A stretch of DNA of 64,000 bases. It comes from Astrobacterium formosum (GTDB taxonomy: Bacteria; Pseudomonadota; Alphaproteobacteria; Rhizobiales; Xanthobacteraceae). A program made the translations under genes and the position numbers. Where the stretch lies: positions 1 through 64,000 of the forward strand of contig JAVDCA010000004.1 of assembly GCA_030848545.1 (NCBI GenBank), given 5' to 3'. Of this stretch, positions 20,536 through 29,800 are shown in pieces (position 1 is the stretch's first letter; the number at the start of each line of letters is the position of its first letter). The notes below the pieces were generated by a model. That model did no database searches, was not told the origin of the DNA, and saw only the letters and a program-made list of their open reading frames with translations.

Positions 20536-21840
20536 TCACGGTTTCTTCATCAGCCCGGCGGCTTTCAAGGCCGATGTGATCACCGAACCGATAGGAACGG
20601 ATTGGCGTGGCGGCATGCGGCCGAAGCGCCGGTCGACTTCGGCTCCCGGCTCGAGGATTTCACCATCGAGGATCGGCAGCGGAGAACTTGCCGCCGGTGC
20701 CCGACGGTCGTGCCAGGGGGCCGGTGCATGTGGCGGTGCATCGGTCTCCTCCGGCTTTGGCTTTGGCGTCATCGCGGGATCGCGGTCAGGCCTATCGACA
20801 TTGCCGGCATCGGCGAGGCCGAAGAAGTGCGCGATGTGGTAGGAGGAGGATATCCCGACGTCGAGGAGGAACGGCCCGGCTGTCCCGCATTCCTCGTCTG
20901 ATTGTCCTGGCGCCAGGGGCGTTCCGTGCGCCATGCGGGCGATGGCATAGAACTCGATGCGCTCTTCGCCGGTTTCGTCCCGCCACACCTGACGCGGATA
21001 GCCGTTGACCATGGACTGCTCCGAGGGCTCCATCGGCACGCCGTGGACATTGGTCCACTGTTTGAGGATTTCGCGGGCGTTCGACGGCACCACCGTCTTG
21101 TCGGCCGCGCCGTGCCAGACGGACACGCGCGGCCAGCGACCGCGATGTTCCGATGCTCCCCGGACGAGATTGCCCCATTCCTCGGCCGGTCGAGCCGGGC
21201 TTTGCAGCATGCTTTGAAAAGCCTGCTGAACGTTATCGGCCGCGCCATACGGTAGACCGGCGATGATCGCCCCGCCGGCGAAAACCTCAGGGTAGCAGGC
21301 CAGCATGACGGAGGTCATGGCACCGCCGGCCGACAGTCCGGTGACGAAGACGCGGCTGCGGTCGATGCCTTTGTGGCGCACCATGTGCTCGACCATGTGC
21401 CGGATCGAGGCGGCTTCGCCACGACCGCGCTCGATGTCGCCGCTCTGGAACCAGTTGAAGCAGCCGTTCGGATTGTTCGAGCGCTGCTGCTCCGGCAGCA
21501 GCAGGGCAAAGCCATAGCGCTCCGCCAGGGTCGACCAGCCCGCCCCATGGTCATAGCTCGCCGCAGTCTGGGTGCATCCGTGCAGCACGACGACGAGGGG
21601 GGCGCCCACCGCAAGACTTGGCACCGCAAGACCTGGCACCGCACGACCTGGCACCGCAAGACCTGGCGGCACATAGGTGAACATGCGCAACGCACCCGGA
21701 TCGGCTCCCCAGTCGAACTCCTCGATCAAAGGCGTGGCGCCGGGCTGATGAAAGTCCATGCCGTCCGCCTTGGGCCGCAGCCGCACTCGAAACTGGTTGA
21801 CGGCCCGGGACAGGTCGGAAAAAGCATTGGACTGGAACAA
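20536..21840 (-). CDS. PHB depolymerase-family esterase
   Basis: A 434-residue alpha/beta hydrolase. An oxyanion block (LVVVLHGCTQTAASYDHGAGW), the nucleophile elbow GLSAGGAM and FVTGLSAGG-type context match poly(3-hydroxybutyrate) depolymerase and feruloyl-esterase-like proteins. No export signal is visible, so it may act on intracellular polyester or small esters. TTG at 21840 is preferred because AGAGGTG lies seven bases upstream and no ATG fits. Near the N-terminus a 15-base tandem repeat encodes GLAVP/GRAVP units. The C-terminal 90 residues are proline-rich and not part of the hydrolase. Confidence 0.82.
   Translation of the reverse strand: MFQSNAFSDLSRAVNQFRVRLRPKADGMDFHQPGATPLIEEFDWGADPGALRMFTYVPPGLAVPGRAVPGLAVPSLAVGAPLVVVLHGCTQTAASYDHGAGWSTLAERYGFALLLPEQQRSNNPNGCFNWFQSGDIERGRGEAASIRHMVEHMVRHKGIDRSRVFVTGLSAGGAMTSVMLACYPEVFAGGAIIAGLPYGAADNVQQAFQSMLQSPARPAEEWGNLVRGASEHRGRWPRVSVWHGAADKTVVPSNAREILKQWTNVHGVPMEPSEQSMVNGYPRQVWRDETGEERIEFYAIARMAHGTPLAPGQSDEECGTAGPFLLDVGISSSYHIAHFFGLADAGNVDRPDRDPAMTPKPKPEETDAPPHAPAPWHDRRAPAASSPLPILDGEILEPGAEVDRRFGRMPPRQSVPIGSVITSALKAAGLMKKP
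21609..21668. repeat. 15-bp tandem repeat inside the PHB-depolymerase-like gene
   Basis: Four consecutive 15-base units (21609-21623, 21624-21638, 21639-21653, 21654-21668) differ by one or two bases each. They are in frame and encode alternating GLAVP, GRAVP, GLAVP and SLAVG pentapeptides between the N-terminal segment and the first core strand. This is a candidate length-variable linker. Confidence 0.85.
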
Positions 21841-21980
21841 TATCGTCACCTCTGAGCATGCGAAGGGTTCGGGATCGGAACAACAACCAATCACCACAAA
21901 TGGTTGCTGCAGCGCACAATGAAATATGTGCCCGGTTTCCGGTGCAGCGGAGCCGATCACTCACGGTCTCGTCCGAGCTC

Positions 21981-22229
21981 TCAATCCTGTTCGTCAACCG
22001 TCGTCGACGGCGATTGCTCATCGGCAATCTCTCCGATGAGGCGCAGCAACGCCAAGTGTTCGGGGCCGCTGTGTCCGGCCCGCAGGAACGCTCCGACCTC
22101 GATCCGTGACGGCCGGCCCCCCGATGCCCGGTTCGGTTCATGGATGATGACGCCATGTCCGGTGGCGGGGTCGCGGGCAACGAACCAGCGATCGCCGCTG
22201 GAGCTGCAATACAATTCCCTGAGTGTCAT
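21981..22229 (-). CDS. small conserved protein of unknown function
   Basis: 82 residues. RWFVARDPATGHGVIIHEPNRASGG then IEVGAFLRAGHSGPEHLALLRLIG forms a pattern I associate with uncharacterised short proteins of rhizobia. The ATG at 22229 has GGAAAGG upstream. No membrane segment or metal motif is seen. It lies between the esterase and another small protein on the same strand. Confidence 0.6.
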   Translation of the reverse strand: MTLRELYCSSSGDRWFVARDPATGHGVIIHEPNRASGGRPSRIEVGAFLRAGHSGPEHLALLRLIGEIADEQSPSTTVDEQD

Positions 22230-22297
22230 GGTGGCAGCCTTTCCGGGGATGGCCTCCGATGACGAAAGCCAAGGTCTGCGGTCTCCGGCGCTATTCG

Positions 22298-22522
22298 TTA
22301 TTGCGGCGCTCGGAGGTCCAATTGATCTTCGCCCGCGACGCGTTGGCAGGTCTCGCGATCGCTTTTGATGCGATATTGCATCTCTCCGTCACGGGCAGGG
22401 AGCTGTCCCAGAATCTCGAATTGACCGGCCGGGGCGTGGTACTTCGGAAGTCCCCTCTTGAGAAAAACCGAGTCGCCGACATCGAATCGATGTCCGGCCT
22501 TCTTCACATTCATCACTGTCAT
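22298..22522 (-). CDS. small conserved protein of unknown function
   Basis: 74 residues from ATG at 22522, chosen because a near-perfect GGAGGAGACC site directly precedes it. The sequence KAGHRFDVGDSVFLKRGLPKYHAPAGQFEILGQLPARDGEMQYRIKS is split by charged turns and looks like a small SH3-like beta barrel. Such folds often bind nucleic acid or proteins. That fold guess is inference. It is 68 bases upstream of the next small gene, and the two may share a transcript. Confidence 0.65.
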   Translation of the reverse strand: MTVMNVKKAGHRFDVGDSVFLKRGLPKYHAPAGQFEILGQLPARDGEMQYRIKSDRETCQRVAGEDQLDLRAPQ

Positions 22523-22731
22523 GGTCTCCTCCGGGTCTCTGCCTTGGGCAGGCCGGCTTATGTTCCCGGGCGCATGGCGGCTGTGCCGCCTTAAAAGACG
22601 TGGCTTTCGAAAATGCATGTTGCCTGGGGCGTCACTATCAGATGGGTATCGACCGGAGGGAATGCTACCTTGAAGGCGAATTCGGCGGCACGGCCCTGAC
22701 AAATCTGCGTTTCACGCCCCAACTAAGCTTT

Positions 22732-22756
22732 GTTCTTGGCGAATAATGCCAAGAAC
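22732..22756. promoter_or_regulatory. 9-bp inverted repeat upstream of the desaturase gene
   Basis: GTTCTTGGC at 22732-22740 pairs perfectly with GCCAAGAAC at 22748-22756 around an AT-rich seven-base loop. It lies 60 bases before the desaturase ATG in the non-coding 22523-22815 stretch. The spacing suits a repressor operator or an early-transcript hairpin. No regulator is assigned. Confidence 0.5.
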
Positions 22757-22815
22757 CCCGGTTGGCCTGTCGCACCGCTCTGTCTTAACTCCATTCCACA
22801 AGGATCACTGCTCAT

Positions 22816-23982
22816 ATGCACCACGAAGACCTGATCGCCCGCAGTCCCGACGCCGAGCACGATGACATCATCTATCCGTCCGCGGTGCCGTTCGTACTGG
22901 TGCATCTCGCATGCTTTGCGGCGATCTGGACGGGAGTCTCCGTGACAGCCATCGTCCTCGGCATCGCGCTGTACTGGCTGCGGTTGTTCGCCATCGGGGC
23001 GGGCTATCACCGATACTTCTCCCACCGCGCCTACTCGACCGGACGCGTGTTCCAGTTCCTGCTGGCGTTTCTCGCCCAGAGCACGGCGCAGAAGAGCGTC
23101 CTGTGGTGGGCCGCCAAGCACCGTCATCACCATCTGCACTCCGACACGGAACTGGATGTCCATTCGCCGCGGCAGAAGGGCTTCCTCTACAGCCATGTCG
23201 GCTGGATATTCGCCCGCCGGCACGGCGCGACCGATCTGGTCAAGGTTCAGGATCTTGCGGCCTTTCCCGAACTGCTGTGGCTCCACAAATACGAGCTGGT
23301 GCCGCCGATCATTCTCGCCGCCATCTGCTTCCTCGTGGCCGGCTGGTCCGGGCTGGTGGTCGGCTTCTTCTGGAGCACGGTCCTGGTCTATCACGCCACG
23401 TTCTGCATCAACTCGCTGGCGCACGTGTACGGCAGCCGGCGCTATGTCACCGGCGACGATTCCCGCAACAACTGGTTTCTCGCCCTCGTGACCATGGGGG
23501 AGGGCTGGCACAACAACCACCACGCCTATCAGAGCAGCGTCAGGCAGGGCTTTCGCTGGTGGGAGATCGATCCGACCTACTACATCCTCAAGGCACTGTC
23601 GTGGGTGGGTGTGGTCTGGGACCTCAAGACGCCGCCCGCGGAGGTCGTCCGCAATGAGCGGAGGCTCGGCTCCCGCGTCGTCAACCGCGCTGCCGAGCAG
23701 CTCGCGGCTCACTTCAGCTCCGAGCGCATCGCCGCTGCCATCGGTGCGGCTCTGCAGGGGCCGGAGCTGGCCGCCCTTCAGCAACGTCTGGCCACGGCCC
23801 AGCACCGTGCCCACGAGGTGCTCAAGGCAGCGCATCTGCCGCATCTGCCCAGTCGGGACGACTTTCTTGCCATCGCCAAGGCGCGTTTTGCGCGCACGAG
23901 GTCGTTGGACGATATCGTCGACCGCGCCTACGAACGTCTGCTCCTGGCGGTGGGCGCCCGCCTGACATTGTGTGACGCATAG
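22816..23982 (+). CDS. acyl-CoA/acyl-lipid delta-9-type fatty acid desaturase
   Basis: A 388-residue integral-membrane desaturase. Three histidine boxes are visible: HRYFSH (about residue 65), HRHHH (about 102) and HNNHH (about 235). They bind the di-iron centre that introduces a double bond into acyl chains. Four hydrophobic segments frame them. The C-terminal 100 residues after the WDLKTPP segment are an extra helical extension. AAGGA lies upstream of the ATG. The enzyme probably adjusts membrane fluidity. Regiospecificity is inferred from the family. Confidence 0.9.
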   Translation: MHHEDLIARSPDAEHDDIIYPSAVPFVLVHLACFAAIWTGVSVTAIVLGIALYWLRLFAIGAGYHRYFSHRAYSTGRVFQFLLAFLAQSTAQKSVLWWAAKHRHHHLHSDTELDVHSPRQKGFLYSHVGWIFARRHGATDLVKVQDLAAFPELLWLHKYELVPPIILAAICFLVAGWSGLVVGFFWSTVLVYHATFCINSLAHVYGSRRYVTGDDSRNNWFLALVTMGEGWHNNHHAYQSSVRQGFRWWEIDPTYYILKALSWVGVVWDLKTPPAEVVRNERRLGSRVVNRAAEQLAAHFSSERIAAAIGAALQGPELAALQQRLATAQHRAHEVLKAAHLPHLPSRDDFLAIAKARFARTRSLDDIVDRAYERLLLAVGARLTLCDA

Positions 23983-23985
23983 CCG

Positions 23986-24011
23986 CCCGCGGGGGCCTTC
24001 CGGGCCGCGGG
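23986..24011 (+). terminator. G/C hairpin after the desaturase gene
   Basis: CCCGCGG at 23986-23992 pairs with CCGCGGG at 24005-24011, with further GGCC/GGCC pairing inside. It starts four bases after the stop codon. It lacks a T tract, so termination efficiency is uncertain. Confidence 0.4.
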
Positions 24012-24081
24012 AATCACCAAGCCGTCGTCCGCACGGAACTTGGAACAGGCGCCGGCGCGGGCATGTAAATGAGAGGGTGAA

Positions 24082-24363
24082 ATGGATGTGATCGTCACTC
24101 CGACGGACGGAGAGGTCTCCTGGGAGCTGACGGATCTTCTCGGTCGTTCGATGGGCTCGATTACAAGGGCTCCGGACGACGTGTTCGCCATTCATCCGCA
24201 TGGCCATGCGGTGACGACCATGGCCGGGATGAAACTCGGTCCGCACCCGTCGCTGGATGCCGCCCTGGCTGAAATCGAGCGGCATACCCGTGGCGTTTGC
24301 CGTCGCATTGCCGGCGCCGACCAACGGGCCGGCGCCCCAGTCCTACGACCTACGGTCGAGTGA
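24082..24363 (+). CDS. small conserved protein of unknown function
   Basis: 93 residues with a GAGAGGGTG ribosome site. The N-terminal half (SWELTDLLGRSMGSITRAPDD) and FAIHPHGHAVTTMAGM look like a small beta-rich domain. The segment LDAALAEIERHTRG is a helix typical of short proteins that carry a central label-like strand pair. No family can be named. It ends five bases before the transglutaminase-like start, so the two are probably co-transcribed. Confidence 0.6.
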   Translation: MDVIVTPTDGEVSWELTDLLGRSMGSITRAPDDVFAIHPHGHAVTTMAGMKLGPHPSLDAALAEIERHTRGVCRRIAGADQRAGAPVLRPTVE

Positions 24364-24368
24364 CGACC

Positions 24369-25199
24369 ATGATCAGGATTCATGTCGGTTGCGAGATGCA
24401 TTATGAGCTCGCACAGCCGACGCCGATGATTTTCATGGTCACCATCCACGCGTCGCGGGTCTCCGACCTCGAGCGGCCGGACTTCCTCGTCACGACGCCG
24501 TCGGTGCCGGTCGAAGGCTATCGCGACAGTTTCGGGAACTGGTGCAATCGCCTGGTCGCGCCCGCCGGGCGGTTCATGGTCAAGACCGACACCATCGTGC
24601 GCGACGCGGGAACGTGGGACGCTTTCGACGTTGAAGCCTACCAGGCGCAGGTCCAGCATCTTCCCGCCGACACGCTGCAGTTCCTGCTGGGAAGCCGTTA
24701 CTGCGAAACGGATCGCCTCACCGAGGCGGCATGGAAGCTGTTCGGCAAGACCCCCTTGGGCGGCGCCCGGGTTCAGGCCGTCTGCGACTATGTCCATGAT
24801 CTGATCGAGTTCGGATACCAGCATTCGCGCGCCACCCGCTCGGCCGCCGAGGCGTTCGAAGAGAAACGCGGCGTCTGCCGCGATTTCGCTCATCTGGCGA
24901 TCACTTTGTGCCGGTGCCTCAATATCCCGGCCCGCTATTGCGCAGGATATATCAGCGATATCGGTCTTCCCCCGCCATATGCGCCGCAGGATCTCGCCGC
25001 CTGGATCGAGGTCTTTCTCGGTGGGCGCTGGCACATGTTCGACCCGCGCAACAACGATCCGCGCATCGGAAGAATCCTGATCGCCTATGGGCGCGATGCC
25101 GCCGACGTTCCGCTGGCGATGACGTTCGGGCCCCACAAGCTGGTGGAATTCCGTGTGACGACCGAGCAAGTGGCGGAGCAGGCAGCGCAAGCCCCATGA
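24369..25199 (+). CDS. transglutaminase-like cysteine peptidase-fold protein
   Basis: 276 residues. The transglutaminase core carries the Cys of RGVCRDFAHLAITLCR and the His/Asp of GRWHMFDPRNNDPRIGR, separated by YCAGYI. An N-terminal beta domain (HVGCEMHYELAQPTPMIFMV) precedes it, as in bacterial transglutaminase-like proteins that act as amidases or proteases. No signal peptide is seen, so it is probably cytoplasmic. ATG at 24369 directly follows the upstream small gene. Confidence 0.85.
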   Translation: MIRIHVGCEMHYELAQPTPMIFMVTIHASRVSDLERPDFLVTTPSVPVEGYRDSFGNWCNRLVAPAGRFMVKTDTIVRDAGTWDAFDVEAYQAQVQHLPADTLQFLLGSRYCETDRLTEAAWKLFGKTPLGGARVQAVCDYVHDLIEFGYQHSRATRSAAEAFEEKRGVCRDFAHLAITLCRCLNIPARYCAGYISDIGLPPPYAPQDLAAWIEVFLGGRWHMFDPRNNDPRIGRILIAYGRDAADVPLAMTFGPHKLVEFRVTTEQVAEQAAQAP

Positions 25200-25244
25200 G
25201 ACAGGCAGCGGTGGGCGCTCTACTTTGCCTTGACGCGCAGGTCA

Positions 25245-25575
25245 CCGACCAGGGACGTCGCCGCCTGCTACAGCGTTTCGTATGGAGTTTTACGCAATAC
25301 TCGTCGACCCAGGCGACGAGCGAGTCGGTGCTCTTGCCCTCCCGAAGCGTCGACCTTCGCGTCTTCTGCGAATTGGCCGTACGCCGTCAGGAAGCCGAGC
25401 ACCCAAGCGTCCCGGGCTCGGCGGCCGTCGGATCGGCGCGACGGACAGCGCTCCAGGCGCTGCACGTCACGTTGCCTTGCCCGAGAACGGGCTGGGTTTT
25501 GACGCCTTGCCCATTCGCGGCAGAGCCCGCCAGCCCGCCAATGACGAGCGCGACGGCGACTGCGGTCTTGCTCAT
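25245..25575 (-). pseudogene. decayed small exported protein gene
   Basis: From ATG at 25575 a signal peptide (MSKTAVAVALVIGGLAGSAANG) leads into CSAWSAVRRAD, which runs to a stop near 25387. The continuation AWVLGFLTAYGQF lies in a second frame, LVAWVDEYCVK in a third, and TPYETL in the second again near an A-run at about 25290. Together they recreate the layout of a small secreted alphaproteobacterial family (C..W...R....WVLGF..G, then VAWVD.YC...P). At least three frame changes make it non-functional. Confidence 0.7.
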
Positions 25576-25633
25576 CTCGTCACCTTGACGTGAGGGAGCG
25601 ACTTAAGGTCGCGGACGAGGCGGGCCGAGATCC

Positions 25634-26008
25634 TCAGAGCTTCTGGCCGTTGAGAATGTCCGCGCAGGCGCGCGCCACACTGGTCTGGGGTGTCTGCTGG
25701 CCCGGCAGGGTGGCCCAGCCGCCCTTCTCGATGAACGATCCCTGTTGCCAGGAGCTTACTTTCTTCAGCTCCGCCAACCTCGTGTCGGCGTCGGCCTGGT
25801 GCTGGAACTTATCGACACAGATCGGCGCCAGGGCCACGACCACGGCCTTGTCAGCGGCATCCTTCGCCCGTTGATCGGCAGTCGCACCGCTGACCCAGCC
25901 ACCCCACGTCGAGGCGACAATCCCGAGAGCGATCGCTCCGGCAATCGCGCCCCACAAGGCGGGCTTCGTTTCCACGGGCAGTTTCAGGTTGTCGAGCAAG
26001 TTGGTCAT
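25634..26008 (-). CDS. membrane-anchored protein of unknown function
   Basis: 124 residues from ATG at 26008, preceded by GAGGAG at good spacing. One membrane helix (ALWGAIAGAIALGIVASTWG, about 18-38) follows a short cytoplasmic N-terminus, so the rest is likely periplasmic. The outer part has a pair of cysteines (APICVDKF and RACADIL), a helical ADTRLAELKK stretch and a WATLPGQ loop. The family is not recognised by name. It ends just beyond the decayed gene on the same strand. Confidence 0.65.
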   Translation of the reverse strand: MTNLLDNLKLPVETKPALWGAIAGAIALGIVASTWGGWVSGATADQRAKDAADKAVVVALAPICVDKFQHQADADTRLAELKKVSSWQQGSFIEKGGWATLPGQQTPQTSVARACADILNGQKL

Positions 26009-26026
26009 GGCAAATACTCCTCGCAA

Positions 26027-26461
26027 TCAAGGTGTCCACAAGAACCCGCATCGTCACGACTTGCATTGCGATGAGCGTGCGGCAGCGGTAGCCAGCGCAT
26101 GACGCGGCCACCGCGGCGACAGCCGCAATCAACGTGAGACATCGGTAGGGAAGTCACGAACCGACAGCCATCCTCAACGGGGCGGCCACGCGTCGCTCGC
26201 GTATCGTTCAGTTCGTGCGTTCAGCTTTTCGAGATAGGTGGGCACGGTACGCGTGGGGGACACGAATGTCCACGGAATTGTGAAGCGATGCCCGACGACG
26301 AAGAAAATCGGCGGCGCGCCTCGCTTTGTTTCGATTCGACCCCCATATACGGAACCCCGGCTCGTGCGACATGCTTGCAAGTCCAGTGGCGATCGACGCA
26401 GTCGGTGCGGCGACCGCGGCGCAGTGAACGGATCCCCACACCGATCTTGCGAGGCGCGCCC
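26027..26461. other. intergenic region without recognised gene
   Basis: 435 bases between the membrane-anchored protein and the DUF1488 gene. Frames on both strands are short, overlap each other and lack a convincing start signal. I see no gene, repeat or clear promoter. Confidence 0.4.
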
Positions 26462-26722
26462 ATGCTCCAGTTCCCCAATCCGTCGCGTTCCTACGACGCC
26501 ACGCGCCATGCTGTCCGTTTTTGGGGACATGAGGGGGCCATGGAGGCCTGTTTCTTCATTTGCTCGGAATCGCTGGCCCGGTTGCAACCCGGCATCCAGC
26601 CGAGCGAAGCCGATCTCCTGAGAGCGTTCGACGCCAACCGCGATCGCATTCAGGAGATCGCCCTCAAAGTGTATGGACGCGGGCGCCGGGGCTCTTACGA
26701 CCTCGTTGTCGGCGATTTCTGA
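26462..26722 (+). CDS. DUF1488 family protein
   Basis: 86 residues. NPSRSYDATRHAVRFWGHE, then LLRAFDANRDRI and a C-terminal VYGRGRRGSYDLVVGDF match the DUF1488 family of about 85 residues, widespread in rhizobia. ATG at 26462 gives the family-length product. Its function is unknown, and the protein is small, acidic to neutral and probably cytoplasmic. It is placed 125 bases before the cyclic glucan synthase start. Confidence 0.8.
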   Translation: MLQFPNPSRSYDATRHAVRFWGHEGAMEACFFICSESLARLQPGIQPSEADLLRAFDANRDRIQEIALKVYGRGRRGSYDLVVGDF

Positions 26723-26847
26723 ACAGCCAACGTCGCGCGACATCCTGCGACTTCGAATAGTGCCTTAACGTCGGCGCCTTCCCACGTGGCGTGATCGTCA
26801 GCCGTACCCGGCCGCATGCCGTGAAGCGATGCGGAAGAAAGGTTCAA

Positions 26848-29800
26848 TTGGCAGCTCTCATTCATCGCCTGTTCGGATCCGGAGGACCGCAATCGTCCTG
26901 GGCCAGCCCGGCACCCATTCGCGAAGAGCTGTTTGGAATCGAACGCCTGGAAGATCATGCGCGCAGCCTGGCGGCGGCGCAGACAATCGAACGAAATCCC
27001 CCGAGAGGCTACCAGCTCGCGCATCGGCTTCGCGACAATGCCGCGGCTCTGCTCGCGTCCTATCGCTCCACCGTAGAGGCGCTCGAAAAGGCCGAAGCCA
27101 TTACCCCCGCCGCGGAATGGCTCGTCGACAACTATCATCTGGTCGAGCGCGGGATCAGGCAGGTCCGGGCCGATCTACCGGCCGGCTTCTATCGGCAGCT
27201 TCCCAAGCTCGCCTCGGGTCCTTTCGCGGGCTATCCCCGCGTCTTCGGTCTCGCCTGGGCATTCGTCGCCCATACCGACAGTCGCTTCGATGCCGACGTG
27301 CTGGTTCGCTATGTCGATGCCTACCAGCAGGTGGAACCGCTGACGATCGGCGAATTGTGGGCGGTGTCGATCACGTTGCGGATCGTGCTCATCGAGAATC
27401 TTCGGCGTCTGGCAGAACAGACCGTCGCCAATCGTACGGCACGTCGGAGCGCGGACGAACTGGCCGACCGCTTGCTCGGCATCGGCGAAGGCGCCGCCGG
27501 GCCGGCGCCGGAAATGCTCGCCGCCTACGAAGAAACGGTGCGATCGGGCGCGTTCGTGGTCCAGCTCGTTCACCGCCTGCGCGATCAGGATCCGCGGGTC
27601 ACTCCGGCCCTGAGCTGGCTCGACGCACGTTTGACGGCCGACGGGACGACGGCCGATGCCGCAGTGCGTGAGGTGCATCGTCGCCAGGGCGCGACCAACG
27701 TCACTGTCCGCAACGTCATCACCAGCATGCGGATGATCTCCGACGTCGATTGGAAGGACCTGTTCGAACGCACGAGCCTCGTCGACAGGGTCTTGGCCGC
27801 CGGCAGCGACTTCGGCGCCATGGACTTCCAGACGCGCAATCTCTACCGCAGCGCCATCGAAGAGCTCGCGCGAGGTTCGTCGCGTTCGGAGATCGACGTC
27901 GCCCATCTTGCCGTCCACGCGGCCGATGCCATGCGATCGGTGTCCGAGGAGCAGCCGGACGAGCGTCGTGGCGATCCCGGCTATCACCTGCTCGCCGGGG
28001 GGCGGCAGGCGTTCGAGACGGCGGTCGGCTACCGCTTGCCGCTTCGTCATTGGGCGACGCGCCTGAACCGTGTCCTCGGCATCGGCGGCTACATGACCGC
28101 CGTCGCCTGCGTCGCCGCCATCATCTTGGCATTACCCGTCTGCCTTCTCGTGGCGATGGGGCTGGGCGCTGTGACGACCGGGCTGCTGACGGCTCTGGGA
28201 ATGATCCCGGCCGTCGACGTGGCCATCGCTTTGGTCAATCGCTCGGTCACTTTCTTCTTCGGTGCGACGTCATTGCCGGCCTTGGAACTCCGCGCCGGGA
28301 TTCCTCCCGATCTGCGGACCGTGGTCGCCATACCGACATTGCTGACCAACGTCGAGGCGATCATCGAGCAGATCGAGCGGCTGGAAATTCATCATCTCGC
28401 CAGCCCCGACGGCGACCTTCATTTCGCCCTCCTGTCCGATTGGACCGACGCTGCGGCCGAGCAGGCCCCGGGCGACGCGGCCTTGCTGGCGGCAGCTGCC
28501 GCCGGCATCGCCGACCTCAACCGGCGCTATGCCCCCCCACAAGGTGGGGCGCGCTTCCTCCTGCTGCATCGTCGCCGCGTCTGGAACGAGGGAGAGGGGC
28601 AGTGGATCGGCTGGGAGCGTAAACGCGGCAAGCTGCACGAGTTGAACCGGCTGCTTCGCGGGGCGGCGGACACGACCTTTATCGATATCAATGGTGCCCC
28701 TCCCGATGTCCCCGCCGATGTCCGCTATGTCGTCACTCTCGATTCCGATACGAAATTGCCGCGCGACACGATCCGCCGGCTGATCGGCAAGATGGCACAC
28801 CCGCTCAATCGGCCGCGCTTCGACGATGCCGCCCGTCGGGTCGTGGAGGGCTATGCCATCCTGCAGCCGCGGGTGACGCCGTCGCTGCCGGTCGGCCGGG
28901 AAGGTTCGCTATTCCAGCGCACGTTTTCGAGCTTGAGCGGGATCGACCCCTACGATTCGGCCATATCGGATGTCTATCAGGATCTGTCGGGCGACGGCTC
29001 ATATGCCGGCAAGGGCATCTACGATGTCGATGCCTTCGAGACCGCGCTGGCAGGTCGCGTGCCCGATTCGACGCTGTTGAGCCACGACATGTTCGAGGGC
29101 GTGTTCGCACGCGCCGGTCTCGCCTCGGATATCGAGGTCGTCGAGGAGTTTCCGGCGCGCTACGACGTCAGTGTCCAGCGCCATCACCGCTGGGCACGTG
29201 GCGACTGGCAGCTCCTTCCCTGGATCATCGGGGTGCCGCCGCGCTCATCGGCGGACGAAGACCGTGCCGGCGGGCTTCCGGCGCTCGGTCGCTGGAAGAT
29301 GCTGGACAATCTGCGTCGCACATTATCGGCGCCGGCTGCGATCGCGGCCCTGATGGCGGGATGGATGTTACCGTCCGGGGCTGCCCTCGTGTGGACGCTG
29401 TTCGTGCTCGGCACCATCGTCCTGCCGACCCTGATCCCGGTCGCGTCCGGGATTCTACCCCGCAACCGCGATGTCACGTTCGGCAGTCATGTCCGCGCCG
29501 TCGGTGAGGATCTGCGTCTGGCGCTGACGCAATCCGGATTGCTGATCGTCTTCCTCGCCCATCAGGCGTCGCTGATGCTCGATGCGACCGGCCGCACGCT
29601 GTACCGCCTGCTGGTCAGCCGACGGCATCTGCTCGAATGGACGCCTGCCGCCCAGGCCAAGCTGGGCAAGCGGCTCGACCTCGCCGGGTACTATCGCGGG
29701 ATGTCCGGTGGAGTCGCGATCGGCGCCGCCGCCGCGCTGGTGGCCTGTCTCGCCGGACCGGGCGCATGGCCTTTGCCGGCGCTGTTCGCGGCGCTGTGGC

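Noticed and set aside
21609-21668. possible CRISPR-like array
   Set aside because: The units are directly adjacent 15-mers without spacers and lie in a coding frame.
22723-24324. 533-codon minus-strand frame opposite the desaturase
   Set aside because: Antisense of three clear histidine boxes; no domain seen on this strand.
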